A DNA stretch of 64,000 bases from Chlorops oryzae (taxonomy: Eukaryota; Arthropoda; Insecta; Diptera; Chloropidae), in assembly GCA_020466095.1 (NCBI GenBank), contig CM035807.1, forward strand, positions 78,950,428-79,014,427, written 5' to 3'. Each line of letters opens with the position of its first letter. Within the stretch, counting starts at the first letter, position 1. This document shows positions 41,422 to 52,781 of the stretch, piece by piece. A model generated the notes under the pieces. The model saw only the letters and a program-made list of their open reading frames with translations. It made no database searches and was not told the DNA's origin. Made by a program: the position numbers and the translations under genes.

Positions 41422-42860
41422 CACATTTAGAGCAGGAAAAAATATCAATAAAAAATTGAATTAATATGCATACCGGCGTAGTTCCAATGGCAGCTCGCGA
41501 TCAATATGAAACTGATAATGGCAAAACTATTCGATTTATGGCTTCGAATTAGGCACATTTTTTTTTTCATATATATTTTATTTTCCTAAATGCCTTCGGG
41601 TTTTCCTCGATGCGTTTCACACAAAAACAAAAAAAAAAGCGACACAACATAAATTGCGCAAATTTTATGCAATGCAGCAAGACGAAGCGCAAAGCGCTCA
41701 TGCCAAAACAAGTTGGTTTTTGTTGTTGTTTGTTTGTCAGACGACGAATTGAGATCGTATGTGGTTCAACAGTAATATTTTCTTTTTTGTTTTATTAATT
41801 TTATTTATTTTCTTGATCTCAAATTGCACGAGATTGCCCGCCGCTTGTTTTTATCGTACTTTCCGTTGACGCGACGCGACGCGACGGAGACTGCAACGCA
41901 CACGCACCGAACTCAAAACATAAATTATGCAATTGAAATGTCGAAATGTGGCTAACACGGTTGTTTTAATTAACTTATTTCATTTCAAATGATTTCATTT
42001 TGAGACACTTTTTAGTCGTGTGAAACCAAAAGTTGTCTTTTCTTTTCTCGAAAATCCACACTTAATAAGTCATCAAAGCACAGGGCGCCCAATGCCTTGC
42101 GTTGTGCCGTCGACCGTTGCGCTTGCGTGCTCGAAAGTAACTGACTGAAGAGATTTCATCGATTTTGGCCACTTTTGCTTTCGTTTGACTTCGGCTGCAC
42201 GATTAAGCTTGGCTTTGAACCGCGCATGTCATTCGATCAGAGCTTCCCGTGTTGGCGGCGGCTCAGGTGCTCTTGCTACCGTTTGAAATAAGTTTGCACA
42301 AGATTTTCGGAGCGTGAGTTTACCTTAAGTGAACTGAAGCAGAGCTGTTATTTTTTTTAAGAGAAATGATTTTTTGAGATTATGAGAAGTCACTCAAGAG
42401 CGGAAGAAAAGACGCAAACCTTGTCTGAGGCTCTTATCTTTGTTGTTATGCCTTAAGAAGGCACAGTCCGACCAAAAGAATACGATCTTTTGCAAGGATA
42501 TGCGAAAAAAAGTCAATAGAAATAATAGATGGTGCCCTGGAAATCATTTCATTCCTTGCCACTCTACAATCCTGACTTCTTCTCTTTGAATTATGAAGAA
42601 ATAATTCATCAATAGAAAGGATCAAAGATAATATTTTTCATATAAAATTAAGTATTTCAAATAATTTTAAAAAACATTTTTTTTAGTAGGTACAAAAAAT
42701 TTTTATTTTGAAGAAAGCATTCCGAGGACACTGAACTTGACTTTTCGCAAATTGTTTCTATTACTGAATTGATCCTTTTGCGAATGGAGTGCGGGCATTT
42801 GTTGACAGAAAATATGAACCGATCGCACTGAAAAAGGATTCGATTTTTAAAAATAATGAG
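38735..42860. other. Long intergenic stretch, no gene recognised
   Basis: AT-rich with a pure (GA)n tract at 41391-41418. A 59-base piece at 41027-41085 (MKSSMPHLSALVVIIFYTP followed by GTAAGC) looks like a signal-peptide exon on the plus strand but has no partner exon. GC-richer sequence at 41850-42280 includes GCGACGCGACGCGACGG repeats. Confidence 0.4.
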
Positions 42861-44030
42861 CTAAAAATTTCTTAATATTTTCACAAACTTCTTTGCGACA
42901 TGAAATCCCATAGCGATGTCAGATTCCTTGCGATAATTATCGCACGTCTGTTTCAGATAATCTGCCCAGCTTTGACAATGGCGCGCCCAGAACTTTTCTT
43001 TTGTTGTTATCGATTCCGCATAATAGAGTGGTGCTCGGAAATGATTGCAATTGTAAAATCCTAGAAAACAAAAATGGAATCCGAAATTTTTCGCCTTATT
43101 TTAAGTATATGAAAACCTTACGTCCGTTACGGGTAAATTCGCAGCCAGGCTGTATAGGCGACGGAAAGTTTACATAGAAATCAACGTGTCCGATGGCATC
43201 GAGCATGGAAAACAAAAACGGATCCGTATGTATGACATCAATGAAATCGGCATCCGTAATGTCCAAATGATCTTTTGCATTTGTATTAGTGAATCCTAGG
43301 CTTGCCGGATCGAGAGCTTTAGACAATTGCAATGGATATTACGAATCAAAATTACGATTATTTCGAATTTATACCAGTTATATGGCTCAATCGGTGATGG
43401 ACATAGTTGGCGGCTTGACCAGCAGCCTGTGCACCTAAGCTAAAGCCAATAATATGGATATCGCTGCTATTGTAGCCCATCTCAAGATCAAGCAGCTTGT
43501 CGGTCAACTGTGCAACACACTTCCCAACGACACGCACATTATGTGGAGCCCATGGATAATAGCAGGGCAGCTCTACCAGTTTCGCATAATCGACGGATAC
43601 GACGTAAACTTTCTCGGTGTCCAATAAAGGATTACGAATTTCTAAATTCGGTGAGTCACTCCTATTGCCAATAAAACCGTGTATGAGAATTTTTATAGGC
43701 AGCCTCGGAGTGAATAGTTCGGGCGACAACTCGCTTAGATTGAGTTCGGTCGGTGTGCTTCGAGTCTCACTAGGAAGCAAGAATATATAGGCATAAAAAA
43801 TTTTTTTTTCAAATCCAGCCTTTATGCCTTATTAAGGTATTTACTTTTTGAAGAGCCAAAAGGATATGTCTTCATTCGGGCAATTTTCTTGCGCATAGAA
43901 ACATTTGCTGAAACGCGATTGAAGGGCGTCCGCCAACAAAACTGCAAGAAAATTTTTAATTAAATAATTGATGAGTTTTTCGCCTACCTTGCAATAGAAT
44001 TAGTCCGAACGTTAGCACATATCCCATCAT
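42861..44030 (-). CDS. Pancreatic-lipase-like protein 2
   Basis: Complete five-exon gene on minus: 44030-43988, 43941-43845, 43769-43375, 43316-43122 and 43060-42861; 930 nt, 309 residues. The first exon encodes the start of a signal peptide (MMGYVLTFGLILLQ), so the product is probably secreted. Motifs: PIKILIHGFIGNRSD, nucleophile elbow IIGFSLGAQAAG, catalytic Asp in ITALDPAS, GHVDFYVNF and catalytic His in CNHFRAPLYYAESI. The triad is complete. The last exon ends near the family core. The exon 1-3 borders and phases match lipase-like gene 3 just upstream, which indicates a tandem duplication. Donors and acceptors are all GT..AG. Substrate (triglyceride or phospholipid) not determined. Confidence 0.93.
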
Positions 44031-44365
44031 TCTTATGCACTCAAAGCCTATCGACTGAATAAAAATTATTCGAAATTTTGCTATGCTTTAAACGGATCAG
44101 GGTTAATGGGGGGCATACTACCCGCATTCGGAGCACTCATGATATTTTATTAAATTTTATTTTTACTCAATTAATTTAATTCGTCTCTGAAATTCATTAT
44201 TCTAGTGACGTTACATTAACTTATCGGCAGGTAGGCATACATTTTATTCTAATTTATGAATTCTAAACATATTTTGAATGGCGTCGGAAGACCTTTTCTT
44301 CCATTTATTTCATTTGTCGCACTAGAAAATTAATTAAATAAATATGAAATAATTAAGTACAGCGG

Positions 44366-44796
44366 CTACAGTCTTCTCTTTCCTTCATCCGTGACGAAGG
44401 CGAGTCGCAGTTGAGGCTCAAAGCTGGAATCGTTAATATCTTCGATATTATAATAGCTCAAGGATTGCTCAAGCTCATGCGAGGTCTTTTCATATGGGAC
44501 AATTCCAAGGGCAAATGGTGCCTTTTCAGCTGTTGTCAAGAAGTATGATCCCCTCGTACTAGAATTGTGATAACTTTCAATCGAAAGTCCATTAAAATAT
44601 TCCGGACAACTCACCTCTGATTGACATTGTATCCCATCAGAGCCTGGTCTTCATTGGGATAGCATAAATCGAACGTGTAGTGAACCCAACTGGAACAATA
44701 ATAACCCCAAAAACCTCTTTCACTACTAATCGATTCAGCGTAGTATTTCGGTGCCCGATCGTGATTACATGAACCGGGATCTTAGGAGAGCGAGAT

Positions 44797-44832
<36 letters not shown>

Positions 44833-46027
44833 AGAGAGAATCTCAAATGTTCACACACCAAATATGAAATCCCAAAAAGCAATACACAAACCATCGTTAT
44901 TTTCTTGTTGGCATCCCGGTTGGTATGGTCCTATATTTGCGTAAAAATCAACATGTCCCATCGTGTGCAACATTCCTAGGTAAAACAACAACAACATTAA
45001 ACTTGGCCATCACTCCAATTGATCGTTCAAATGTATACCTCGTCCAAGGACATCGGTGTGAATCACATCAACGAATTCCGCATCGGTTGCGTCCAACTTT
45101 CGACGATGGCCGGCAGTAATGAACAACGGCTTTGCAGGATCGAGCCCTAGATTGATGTCATCCAAGGGGCAATAATTAACAAGCTAATTTATTTTTTTTT
45201 TATACTTCGCGTACCTGTTATCCTTTTCAAGGGTCTTTTAACATAGTTTGCCGTTTGACCGGCCACGTGTCCACCCAAGCTGAAACCGATCACATGAATA
45301 TCTTCATTCTGCACGATATTTCGGCCCACAAGATTATTAATCAACTGCGCTAGACATTTACTTGCAACGGGTAGATTTCGCACTGCCGCGAAATAGCAAG
45401 GATAACGAACAAGCGGACCATAGTCCATCGATATGATGTAGTTGTCCGTGTTTTCCAAAAACGCTGAACGAATCGGAACGTTTGGCGAAAAGTCCCGATG
45501 TCCCGTATAGCCATGGATGAGAATTTTTAACGGGCGATGAGGTTGAAATTGCCAAGGATTTAAATCGAGAGGATTTAATTGCACTGGCGTATCAGGACTA
45601 TCACTATGAAAAGGAGTTTTCTTTTACCAATTGTTTTTTTGTTAAATTATTTTGAACTCAATTTCAATACTTTTTATACATCCAAAACGTGACGTTTTCA
45701 TTTGGACAGGTTCTATTTTCAACAACGAAACATGTTGGATCCACAAGCCCCAACAAGGGATTTGCCCAGACGAAGCTGAAGTTCACTGAATTTGAAATTT
45801 TAATAATTTTTTTTTTTTTTATAATTAAATTTTAATCGGCCTGATTGTGTATTCCGACGTTTTTATGAATGAAGAAACTCTTTTTCATTCATAAAAATTT
45901 GAAAAATCCGAACGGATGCGATCCGTCGGAATACATAATCAGGTCGATTATCTTTTCATTCCATGATTCGAAATAGAATATTACCAAAAAGTGAGACGAT
46001 CACGGCCAAAATTTGCTTCGTTCGCAT
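44366..46027 (-). CDS. Pancreatic-lipase-like protein 3
   Basis: Complete seven-exon gene on minus: 46027-45985, 45785-45671, 45603-45215, 45146-45039, 44975-44892, 44780-44615 and 44558-44366; 1098 nt, 365 residues. Signal peptide start [14 protein letters not shown]. Motifs: [14 protein letters not shown], elbow [12 protein letters not shown], Asp in [22 protein letters not shown], and catalytic His in [13 protein letters not shown]; the triad is complete. The 44892 donor is GTTTGT, weaker than usual. It shares its first three intron positions and phases with gene 2 and has additional introns. A MITE sits in intron 1 and a (GA)n tract in intron 5. Start codon chosen because it opens a hydrophobic leader with the correct phase-1 donor. 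Confidence 0.93.
44786..44840. repeat. (GA)n microsatellite in lipase 3 intron 5
   Basis: Interrupted GA repeat of about 50 bp directly upstream (on minus) of the exon 6 acceptor, so it lies where the polypyrimidine tract of that acceptor is (TCTC on the minus strand). Confidence 0.85.
45837..45946. mobile_element. MITE in intron 1 of lipase-like gene 3
   Basis: Ends CGGCCTGATTGTGTATTCCGACG and its near inverse CGTCGGAATACATAATCAGG. 110 bp within a 199-bp intron. The end sequence resembles that of the MITE at 52175-52391 (C.GCC.GATT.TG.ATATTCC), so both probably belong to one superfamily. Confidence 0.7.
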
Positions 46028-47474
46028 TGCTGGAAACTTTATTTAATAATGTCCAAAATTTTATGCCGAGCAATTGCTTTTAAAAGCGATCTGCGAATTG
46101 CTTTTCAAAACGAAATTCCATCAACAAATTTTCTGCGCCGATAGGTTTGAAATTTATTAGAAATTAACAGTTGCACTTCGTGCTCCACGCTTTTAGAATA
46201 ATAACCACCCACATACCACACCAGTTCCAATATAACTTTTCAGTTGAAATTGAAATTGAAATCGAAGAGAAACGCGCCGAAAGTGAGACCTTCCGAGCGG
46301 CTTTAATTGGTTTTCTTTTTGACAGAGGGGAAAAAAAACTCTTCGCAATTTTAAGGTCACGATCTTGGGCACGTGTATTACCTAAAGTAGTATTTCCTCC
46401 AACGGTTGGAATATTCCGAACTAAATAAATAAAAACAGCGTAAGTCGATTTAAAAGGAATTAGGTCTGCATAAAATTTGGAGCTCTTCTGTCTACTCTTC
46501 CACTTCTCCTAGCTAATGCCCACTCGGACGGATATGTTTAAAATTTGGTCAAGATTATTTTGCAAATTTTGTAGCAGTGCGGGCTATAAAGCTGATAAAG
46601 CCTAACTGCAGTGAATCTTGACAGTGATTGTGCCGCTGAGACTCGAATTTCCGATCCAGTTAGGTATTTTTTGATTTTTTACCACTTCTTCCCATTAATG
46701 TCACATACTTTTAGGCAAATGGCATCCACATTGGTTTGCTGTAAATGGGATAATGTTGCATACTTTGAGACTGCAGAGGAAATACATTGCGATCGCTTGG
46801 TTGCGAACGGACTGGAAGACCGTCTATGGTGTGTCGATGGCCGAAACTTAATATTATTCGGCAATTTTTCCCTAGAAATTTTTCTCCTTTATATTCCCCC
46901 CTGAGTGTGCTTAGATTGGTAGAATTTTTTTAAAATTCGGCAGAGAAAATTTGCCTGGCAATATTTTAAATCGGGCTGGTATTCTACAAAACATGTATAT
47001 TTGCCCATAAAATTATAAATAACATTTTTTGAAATTATACACCCATTAAAATACACAAAGAAATACACAGAAAAATAAAATTTCAGAAAGGTTTTTTTTT
47101 AAATAATTGCTTAATATTGAGTGAATTGTCGGATGAATGAGTGAAGATGGCACTAAAAGATTTTACCGCAAAACTCAATTCAAACTTAAAAAACGATAAC
47201 CCTTCGCATAGGAACCTGATTTCCAGTCCATCGAAAATAAATTTGAAGTAGGTAGCCTCTTGCGATCTCTTAGTTATTGTGAACAGCCGTCCACAACGTG
47301 TTTAATACAGGAATAAAGGATTTACGAATATATTGACTGGTAAATTTGATTTGGGATATCGCAGATTTATTACAAATCCGACAGAACTCGAAATTTCGCA
47401 TTTCCCGAACAAACATCCAATTTCTTTTGAAGATTGTAATAAATAATTTCTTTTAAAAATTCATATTACACATT
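46028..47474. other. Intergenic, upstream of lipase-like gene 3
   Basis: No gene supported; short open frames without context. Confidence 0.4.
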
Positions 47475-48364
47475 ACACAGCGACCCTGTGGTCGCCTCTC
47501 GAGTTCTAAATAATCATCTTTATACTGTTGAAGACTGGCTTCCGAACTGGAGAACTTTTACGTTGCGTCGCGGAACTTGCCCCCTATTATGCTTAATAGC
47601 ACGCATGTGCCACCAGCCAATGAAGTGAGGTATCTTGGCATTTACTTAGATCGCCGTCTCACATGGCGCCAGCATATTGAGGCTAAGCGCACCCAAATGA
47701 AGCTGAGCGCCCAAAAACTGCACTGGCTTCTTAACAGTAAGTCACGACTGCGGCTCGAACGCAAAGTGCTTCTTTACAACGCAACAATAAAGCCTATATG
47801 GTGCTCCATGGATTATAAAAAACGAAAACATACATAAAGACCTTTGTACCCCGATGGTCAAAAACGAGCTTATTTCATTAACCCGCAAATATTGCACTCG
47901 GTTGTCCCAACATCCGAACCCACTAGCTAGAAATTTGTTGCTTACAAACAGCTACTCAAGGCTCAAAATGCGTGACTTGCCATCAATGTCTCACAACTAA
48001 TCCCCCTCTAAATTTTTGTAATAAAATTTTCTCCTGGAAGCCCATCTATGGATTTCATCATACGGAACGGCAGCCCAGTTCACACGTTGGCGTGGACTGA
48101 AAGTCATATATAGAGCGTGTATTTTTAAGCATTTATAAAATTGAAGCGTACTTTATGGGGCAAAAAATTTGTTCAACTTACATAAAGTTAAGATTCAAAT
48201 CGATTTTTAGCCTATTTAAGACTTTTTCAAAGCTAGGAAATCCCCTTGAAGTTCAAATTCGCTACTTATTTCCAAAATGGTGATAAGAAAAAAAAAATCC
48301 CCCCCACAAAGTATGCTTCAAATTTATAAATGCTTAAAAATACACGCTCTAGTCATATAATTAG
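47475..48364 (+). pseudogene. Jockey-like LINE, copy 2, internally deleted, with nested hAT MITE
   Basis: Reverse-transcriptase C-terminal remnant: WLPNWR, TFTLRRGTC, PPANEVRYLGIYLDRRLTWR, IEAKRTQMKLSAQKLHWLL, ERKVLLYNATIKPIW, then LSQHPNPLARNLL in another frame. Relative to family form and to copy 1 at 32207 it lacks the segment between KPIW and the FIKNEN region; the join falls in TGGTGCTCCATGG, a short identity shared with copy 1. It also lacks residues between NWR and TFTLRRG. The 3' tail is split by the 48111-48351 insertion. Confidence 0.85.
48111..48351. mobile_element. hAT-type MITE inserted in the LINE tail
   Basis: Terminal inverted repeats TAGAGCGTGTATTTTTAAGC and GCTTAAAAATACACGCTCTA are exact for 20 bp and continue with few mismatches to about 43 bp. 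A perfect 8-bp duplication GTCATATA lies at 48103-48110 and 48352-48359. 241 bp, no coding frame. Confidence 0.92.
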
Positions 48365-48774
48365 AGGGGGGACCTAATTGGACTTATGAGTAAAACGAAA
48401 GAGAACGTAAAAGGAAACGAAAAAATGTGAGAGAGAGAGTAACAGAGAAAGATATAAATACATAATATCTTACTCAGTCATTCGTATTACTCGAAAGCAG
48501 AAATGAACGAGAGATTTTCTTCTTCGTGTGTCTTAAGAAATAAATAATAAATAAAATATGGACTTCATTAAAAATTATTTTGCGCTTAATAAGTCCCAAA
48601 AACATATGCCCGCTGAGATTTTTCGTGAAAGTGTTCCTTCTACTTCTTCATTTTTAAGGGGCTTTCTCATTGATGGAAATCAAATAAATATTGCTTGAAA
48701 AAAATTGTTTTTCTTAAAGAAAAAACATATGCAGAAGAATAATTCTCAATTTGCCATTCGAAAAACATGGCGGA

Positions 48775-49235
48775 GCTCGACCTATTTTTACCTATTTCGA
48801 CTTTAAAGTCAAACCGACTATGAAGTCCAAAAATCAAGTCCGCTCGACTTTGAAGTCGAAGCATGCAACAAAATAAGTCAACTTTTGACCCTATTTCGCC
48901 CTATAAGTCAAACGGACTTTAAAGTCGAATTTTAGTCAAAAAATTGGTCTGTTTGCCTTGAAAAATTACCTAATTTGGAATTCGAAGTTAAGTCAATTTT
49001 AAGTCACTCAATAGGGAATTTTTTACCTATTTTCGACCAAAAATCGACTTGGAAGTCGAAGCGACTTTGAAGTCATGAAATAGGTAGAATAGAGGTAATT
49101 TGGACCTTCGAAACGGACTTTTAAGTTAGGTCATATTTAAGGCCGGAAAATAGGTTAGAAATAGGGTATTTTCAACCAAAATAGGTCGATTCGACTTGCT
49201 GCTGGTCGAATCGCTCTATTTTGCTGCTTGGGTCA
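48775..49235. repeat. Degenerate GACTTTAAAGTC / ACCTATTT repeat cluster
   Basis: Many variants of CGACTTTGAAGTCGAA, GGACTTTAAAGTCGAA and CGACTTGGAAGTCGAAG mixed with ACCTATTT words. The core GACTTTAAAGTC is a palindrome. No coding frame. Nature unknown. Confidence 0.6.
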
Positions 49236-49321
49236 TTCAAAGCTAAATCACAACTGTTAACACGAAGTCGAAGTAATATAAGTTGACAGATATCAGCTGA
49301 AAAATAGAAGAATGTGAACAC

Positions 49322-50034
49322 TGTTTGCTTGATTTTTAAAATATGAGCGCCAATATGGACTTTGGAAAGTGGTCAATTGTTTTTTTTACAATTTTATGCA
49401 ATTAAATAATATTTTGGAACTGATGTTCAGTGATAACAGCGATTTGGAAAACATTGAGATAGAGATGTGACAGATGTTTTGTCTATTAGAAATGAATGCA
49501 TCATACCGTAATCGTAGCAGTTCAAATAGCACTTTCTTTTCCATGTACGACTGCGAAATAAAAAATTCGGTCGGTTGTACATTGAAAATTCGCATAATTT
49601 GAACGGAAGAAGTCAATTTAGAGTATCAATAGGCAATTTACTTTCGACAAATCTGATATCAACGATTTGTCATGAAATGTAATGAGTATTTGACTGAAAC
49701 TGTAGTAATTTACGGCCGGACAATGTGAATAGTTTTTCCGTATTATTGCGATGGAATCTCATTTGCTTTGCATCAAAGAAATCAGATTAAACAAGTCTAT
49801 ATTTCAGATATAGCTAAAATTGTTCAGAATGAACATGTTGCTTGATTTTTAAAATATGAGCGCAAATACAAAAATTGTTTCTTAATTTTTGCATAAATAT
49901 ATTTTGCTAGGTATATACACGAATTGGAAACATTGAGTGACGATGTAATGTTATGTTTTCGTTCTATTAGAAATGAATGCTTCACTACTTCTGCATTAAT
50001 GATTTTTTCATGCATGCGATAATGTCCGGCTGGG
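49322..50034 (-). mobile_element. Partial CCCAGCCGG-ended element, third copy
   Basis: The right end ATGATTTTTTCATGCATGCG..GTCCGGCTGGGA at 49998-50034 matches the outer end of the copy at 19071-20100. Words such as GATTTTTAAAATATGAGCGC and ATTAGAAATGAATGC occur twice (from about 49333 and 49842), so part of the element is tandemly repeated. It ends 150 bp upstream of the glycerate kinase start. Confidence 0.5.
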
Positions 50035-50184
50035 ATTGTACATTTGAAGATGCCATAAGCAGGAACAAGAATTGTCAGTCGGCAACGCTTGCAAACAAGT
50101 ACAAAAGCAGCTGATGCGATTTTGACATTTCAGCTTTGTTTACGAAATTTTCCTTATCAATATTTACATTTTTGGCACGAAAAG

Positions 50185-52781
50185 ATGGCAGCTCGTCTTC
50201 AGCAAATTCAAAATCTTCGTAATGTATTCCAGAAATCCGTGGAGTCAGTACGTCCACATAATCTTCTTAGTGCCGCTAACGGCTATTCACTTAAACCAGA
50301 AGTCTCAAAAGGTTTCATTTTAAATCCAAGCAAACTGTATCCAATTATATTGACTGTACTTTAAGGAACGGCCACCATACAAATTCAGGGGAAAACATTG
50401 GACCTTACTGGAAAAAATTGCCATGTTATTGGTTTCGGCAAAGCGGTTCTTGGAATGGCAGCTGTGCTTGAGAAGCATTTATCGAAACACTTGGAAAGTG
50501 GAATAGTAAGCATACCGAAGGGTACCATGGAAAAGTTTCAAGGCATTCAGGAAATGCAGTTGAGTGGATATTCGAAAATTATAGTTTACGAAGGTGCACC
50601 AAACAATCAACCGGACAAATGCGCTTTAAAAGCGGCGACAAGGATCAAAGAACTCGCCGAAAGTATGACCCCAAATGATATCCTTTTTGTACTTATTTCG
50701 GGTGGTGGGTCAGCTCTATTACCGCTTCCAAGGCCGCCAATGACATTAGATGAGAAAATGCTTTTGGCACGACAATTGGCAAATCGTGGTGCATCCATTC
50801 AAGAAATGAATGTCGTTCGTATTGCCTTGTCCAGCATAAAAGGTGGACGTTTGGCAGCGGCTGCAAGGAATGCTTCTGCAGTCATATCATTTATTATAAG
50901 CGACATTGTCGGAGATCCGATTGATTTGATTGCCAGCGGTCCAACTTGCGCCACGTTGAGTAAAGATCTAACGGCACAGGATATCCTCAAAAAGTACGAA
51001 ATGTGGGACACGCAACCAGAGCATATACGTCAAATAATCGAAGCGACTTTTTCGGAAAATGAAATTCAACCTGGATCCAATAATGAAATCTATGTTGTGG
51101 GAACAAATCGTGTTGCTACGGCTACAGCAGTTCAAGTAGCTTCGGATTTTGGCTATAATCCGTTTTTGTTAAGCACCACAATTGCTGGAGATATAAGCAG
51201 TCTGGTTTCCACGTATCGAGAACTTTTGTCTAGCATTTTCCGATTCCGTCGTAAAGAAATCAATGAAAATCAATTCCGACAAGAATTTCCTTTCGATGCT
51301 GATGTCTTCCAGGATTTCTTGAAAAAGATGCGAGAGGGAGCGGAACTGCCACTTTTACTTATTTTGGCTGGAGAGCCCACTGTTAAGGTAAGAAGATAGC
51401 TCAATTTTGAGAAATTAAATGTACTTTAAGCAACGCTGGTGTCGTTCGTTATCGAAACATTTGCTTTAAATTTTGGCAGAAGAAATGCGGATTGATGGGA
51501 GGATCGCAATTTTTATTTGAAGGTGTCCATTTTAAGGCGGGCTAATACCGGAATCGAACAAGACAGAGTTAATGATTTGCTTGTCCATTCGGAATGATTA
51601 CTGGATGCTTACTAGTCTTTAAAGAGAAGGAAGTGATGAAGCTATCAAACTACCCGCTTGGCGTATTCGGTTGAGCTTGAAAGTGCCTTGGTTATGTTTC
51701 CCAGATCGATGGTGGGGATGTTTGTTATATCGATTGTTAGGGTTTTTTCTGTCCGTTTGTTTTCGAGCTTTTGGGTCGATAGCTTCTGTTGCCACTGTTC
51801 GTTAAGTATATGATTTATTACATTCTTAACTGTTAAAAACCAACTTTTGGATGGCACCATCTGTGACAACCCACCAAGTAGGCAATGTAGACAAAATATA
51901 AATTTGTTTATGAGTAGAAGGAGAATAAAGGAGTTCGATTTGGTATCTGAAGTGGATTGAATTGAAATATTTTGTTTGCTGAATATTACCAGAATCTTTT
52001 TAATAAAGATTAAAAAGATCCTGGCAAGGAAAGTAGATTGTTTTCATTTAAATAAACAGAGATCCTTTACACCATCGATAAAATATAGGTTGTTTCTGTT
52101 TAAATAGATGTTATCGCTTCATTTTGCATCAGACTTCAAAACTTCGCAATCTTTAAAGGACTTTTAAGGAATTATCAGCCCGATTCTGAATATTCCCGGG
52201 GAACGAATTCCCGGGGAATTTACTTTTCTCGAGAGTAAACTTCTTCTTTATCAAATATTTGGGGGATTAAATTTGATGGGGAATGGGTAATTGACCCATA
52301 TCCATAATTTTCCTTTCTCTATATATTTAAAAAAGGAGAATTTTAGTCTCAAGAAAAGTAAATTCCCCGGGAATATTCAGAATCGGGATGAACCTATATC
52401 TCGATTATCTTTTAACCTTCTATTTAATCAAAAACGATCTTTCCGTAGGTAACGGGCTCTGGTCTTGGCGGACGGAGTCAAGAATTAGCTCTTCGCATGT
52501 CTTTTGAATTCTACAACAATCCAGAGTTCAAGGACATCAGTTTTTTGAGTGCCGGAACCGATGGAATTGATGGGCCAACGAGTGCAGCTGGAGCGATCGG
52601 AAGTAGTCTAGTAATCGACGATTATTTAAAAAGCCAGAAGACCATGTCGGATCTCATGAGTCAGATGCTCAATAATGATTCTTTTAACTTTTATGCGCAG
52701 CTAAACGATGGAAGCTATCACATAATAACTGGGCATACAGGAACTAATGTTATGGACTTACATTTGCTGCTTGTGCCGTAG
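50185..52781 (+). CDS. GLYCTK: Glycerate kinase
   Basis: ATP-dependent phosphorylation of D-glycerate in serine, glycerate and fructose metabolism; this is the GLYCTK (MOFRL) family. Exons are 50185-50311, 50366-51387 and 52449-52781; 1482 nt, 493 residues, near the ~520 of vertebrates. Motifs: VIGFGKAVLGMA, LFVLISGGGSALLPLPRPP, ISDIVGDPIDLIASGPT, LAGEPTVKVTGSGLGGRSQE, and the MOFRL end FLSAGTDGIDGPTSAAGA and GHTGTNVMDLHLL. The start MAARLQQIQNLRNVF follows AAAG and gives a possible short mitochondrial-type leader. Intron 1 is only 54 bp and its donor is the weak GTTTCA; without it the frame stops. Intron 2 carries a MITE. AATAAA at 52898-52903. Confidence 0.94.
52175..52391. mobile_element. 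MITE in glycerate kinase intron 2
   Basis: Left end TCAGCCCGATTCTGAATATT then CCCGGGGAA; the right end is its inverse with one mismatch in the outer 20. 217 bp. The CCCGGGGAATT motif is repeated within the left arm. The inner arms also pair (TTTACTTTTCTCGAGA with TCTCAAGAAAAGTAAA). No coding frame. Confidence 0.8.

Noticed and set aside
51645..51869. 74-codon minus frame in glycerate kinase intron 2
   Set aside because: No recognisable domain, no splice signals; probably chance.
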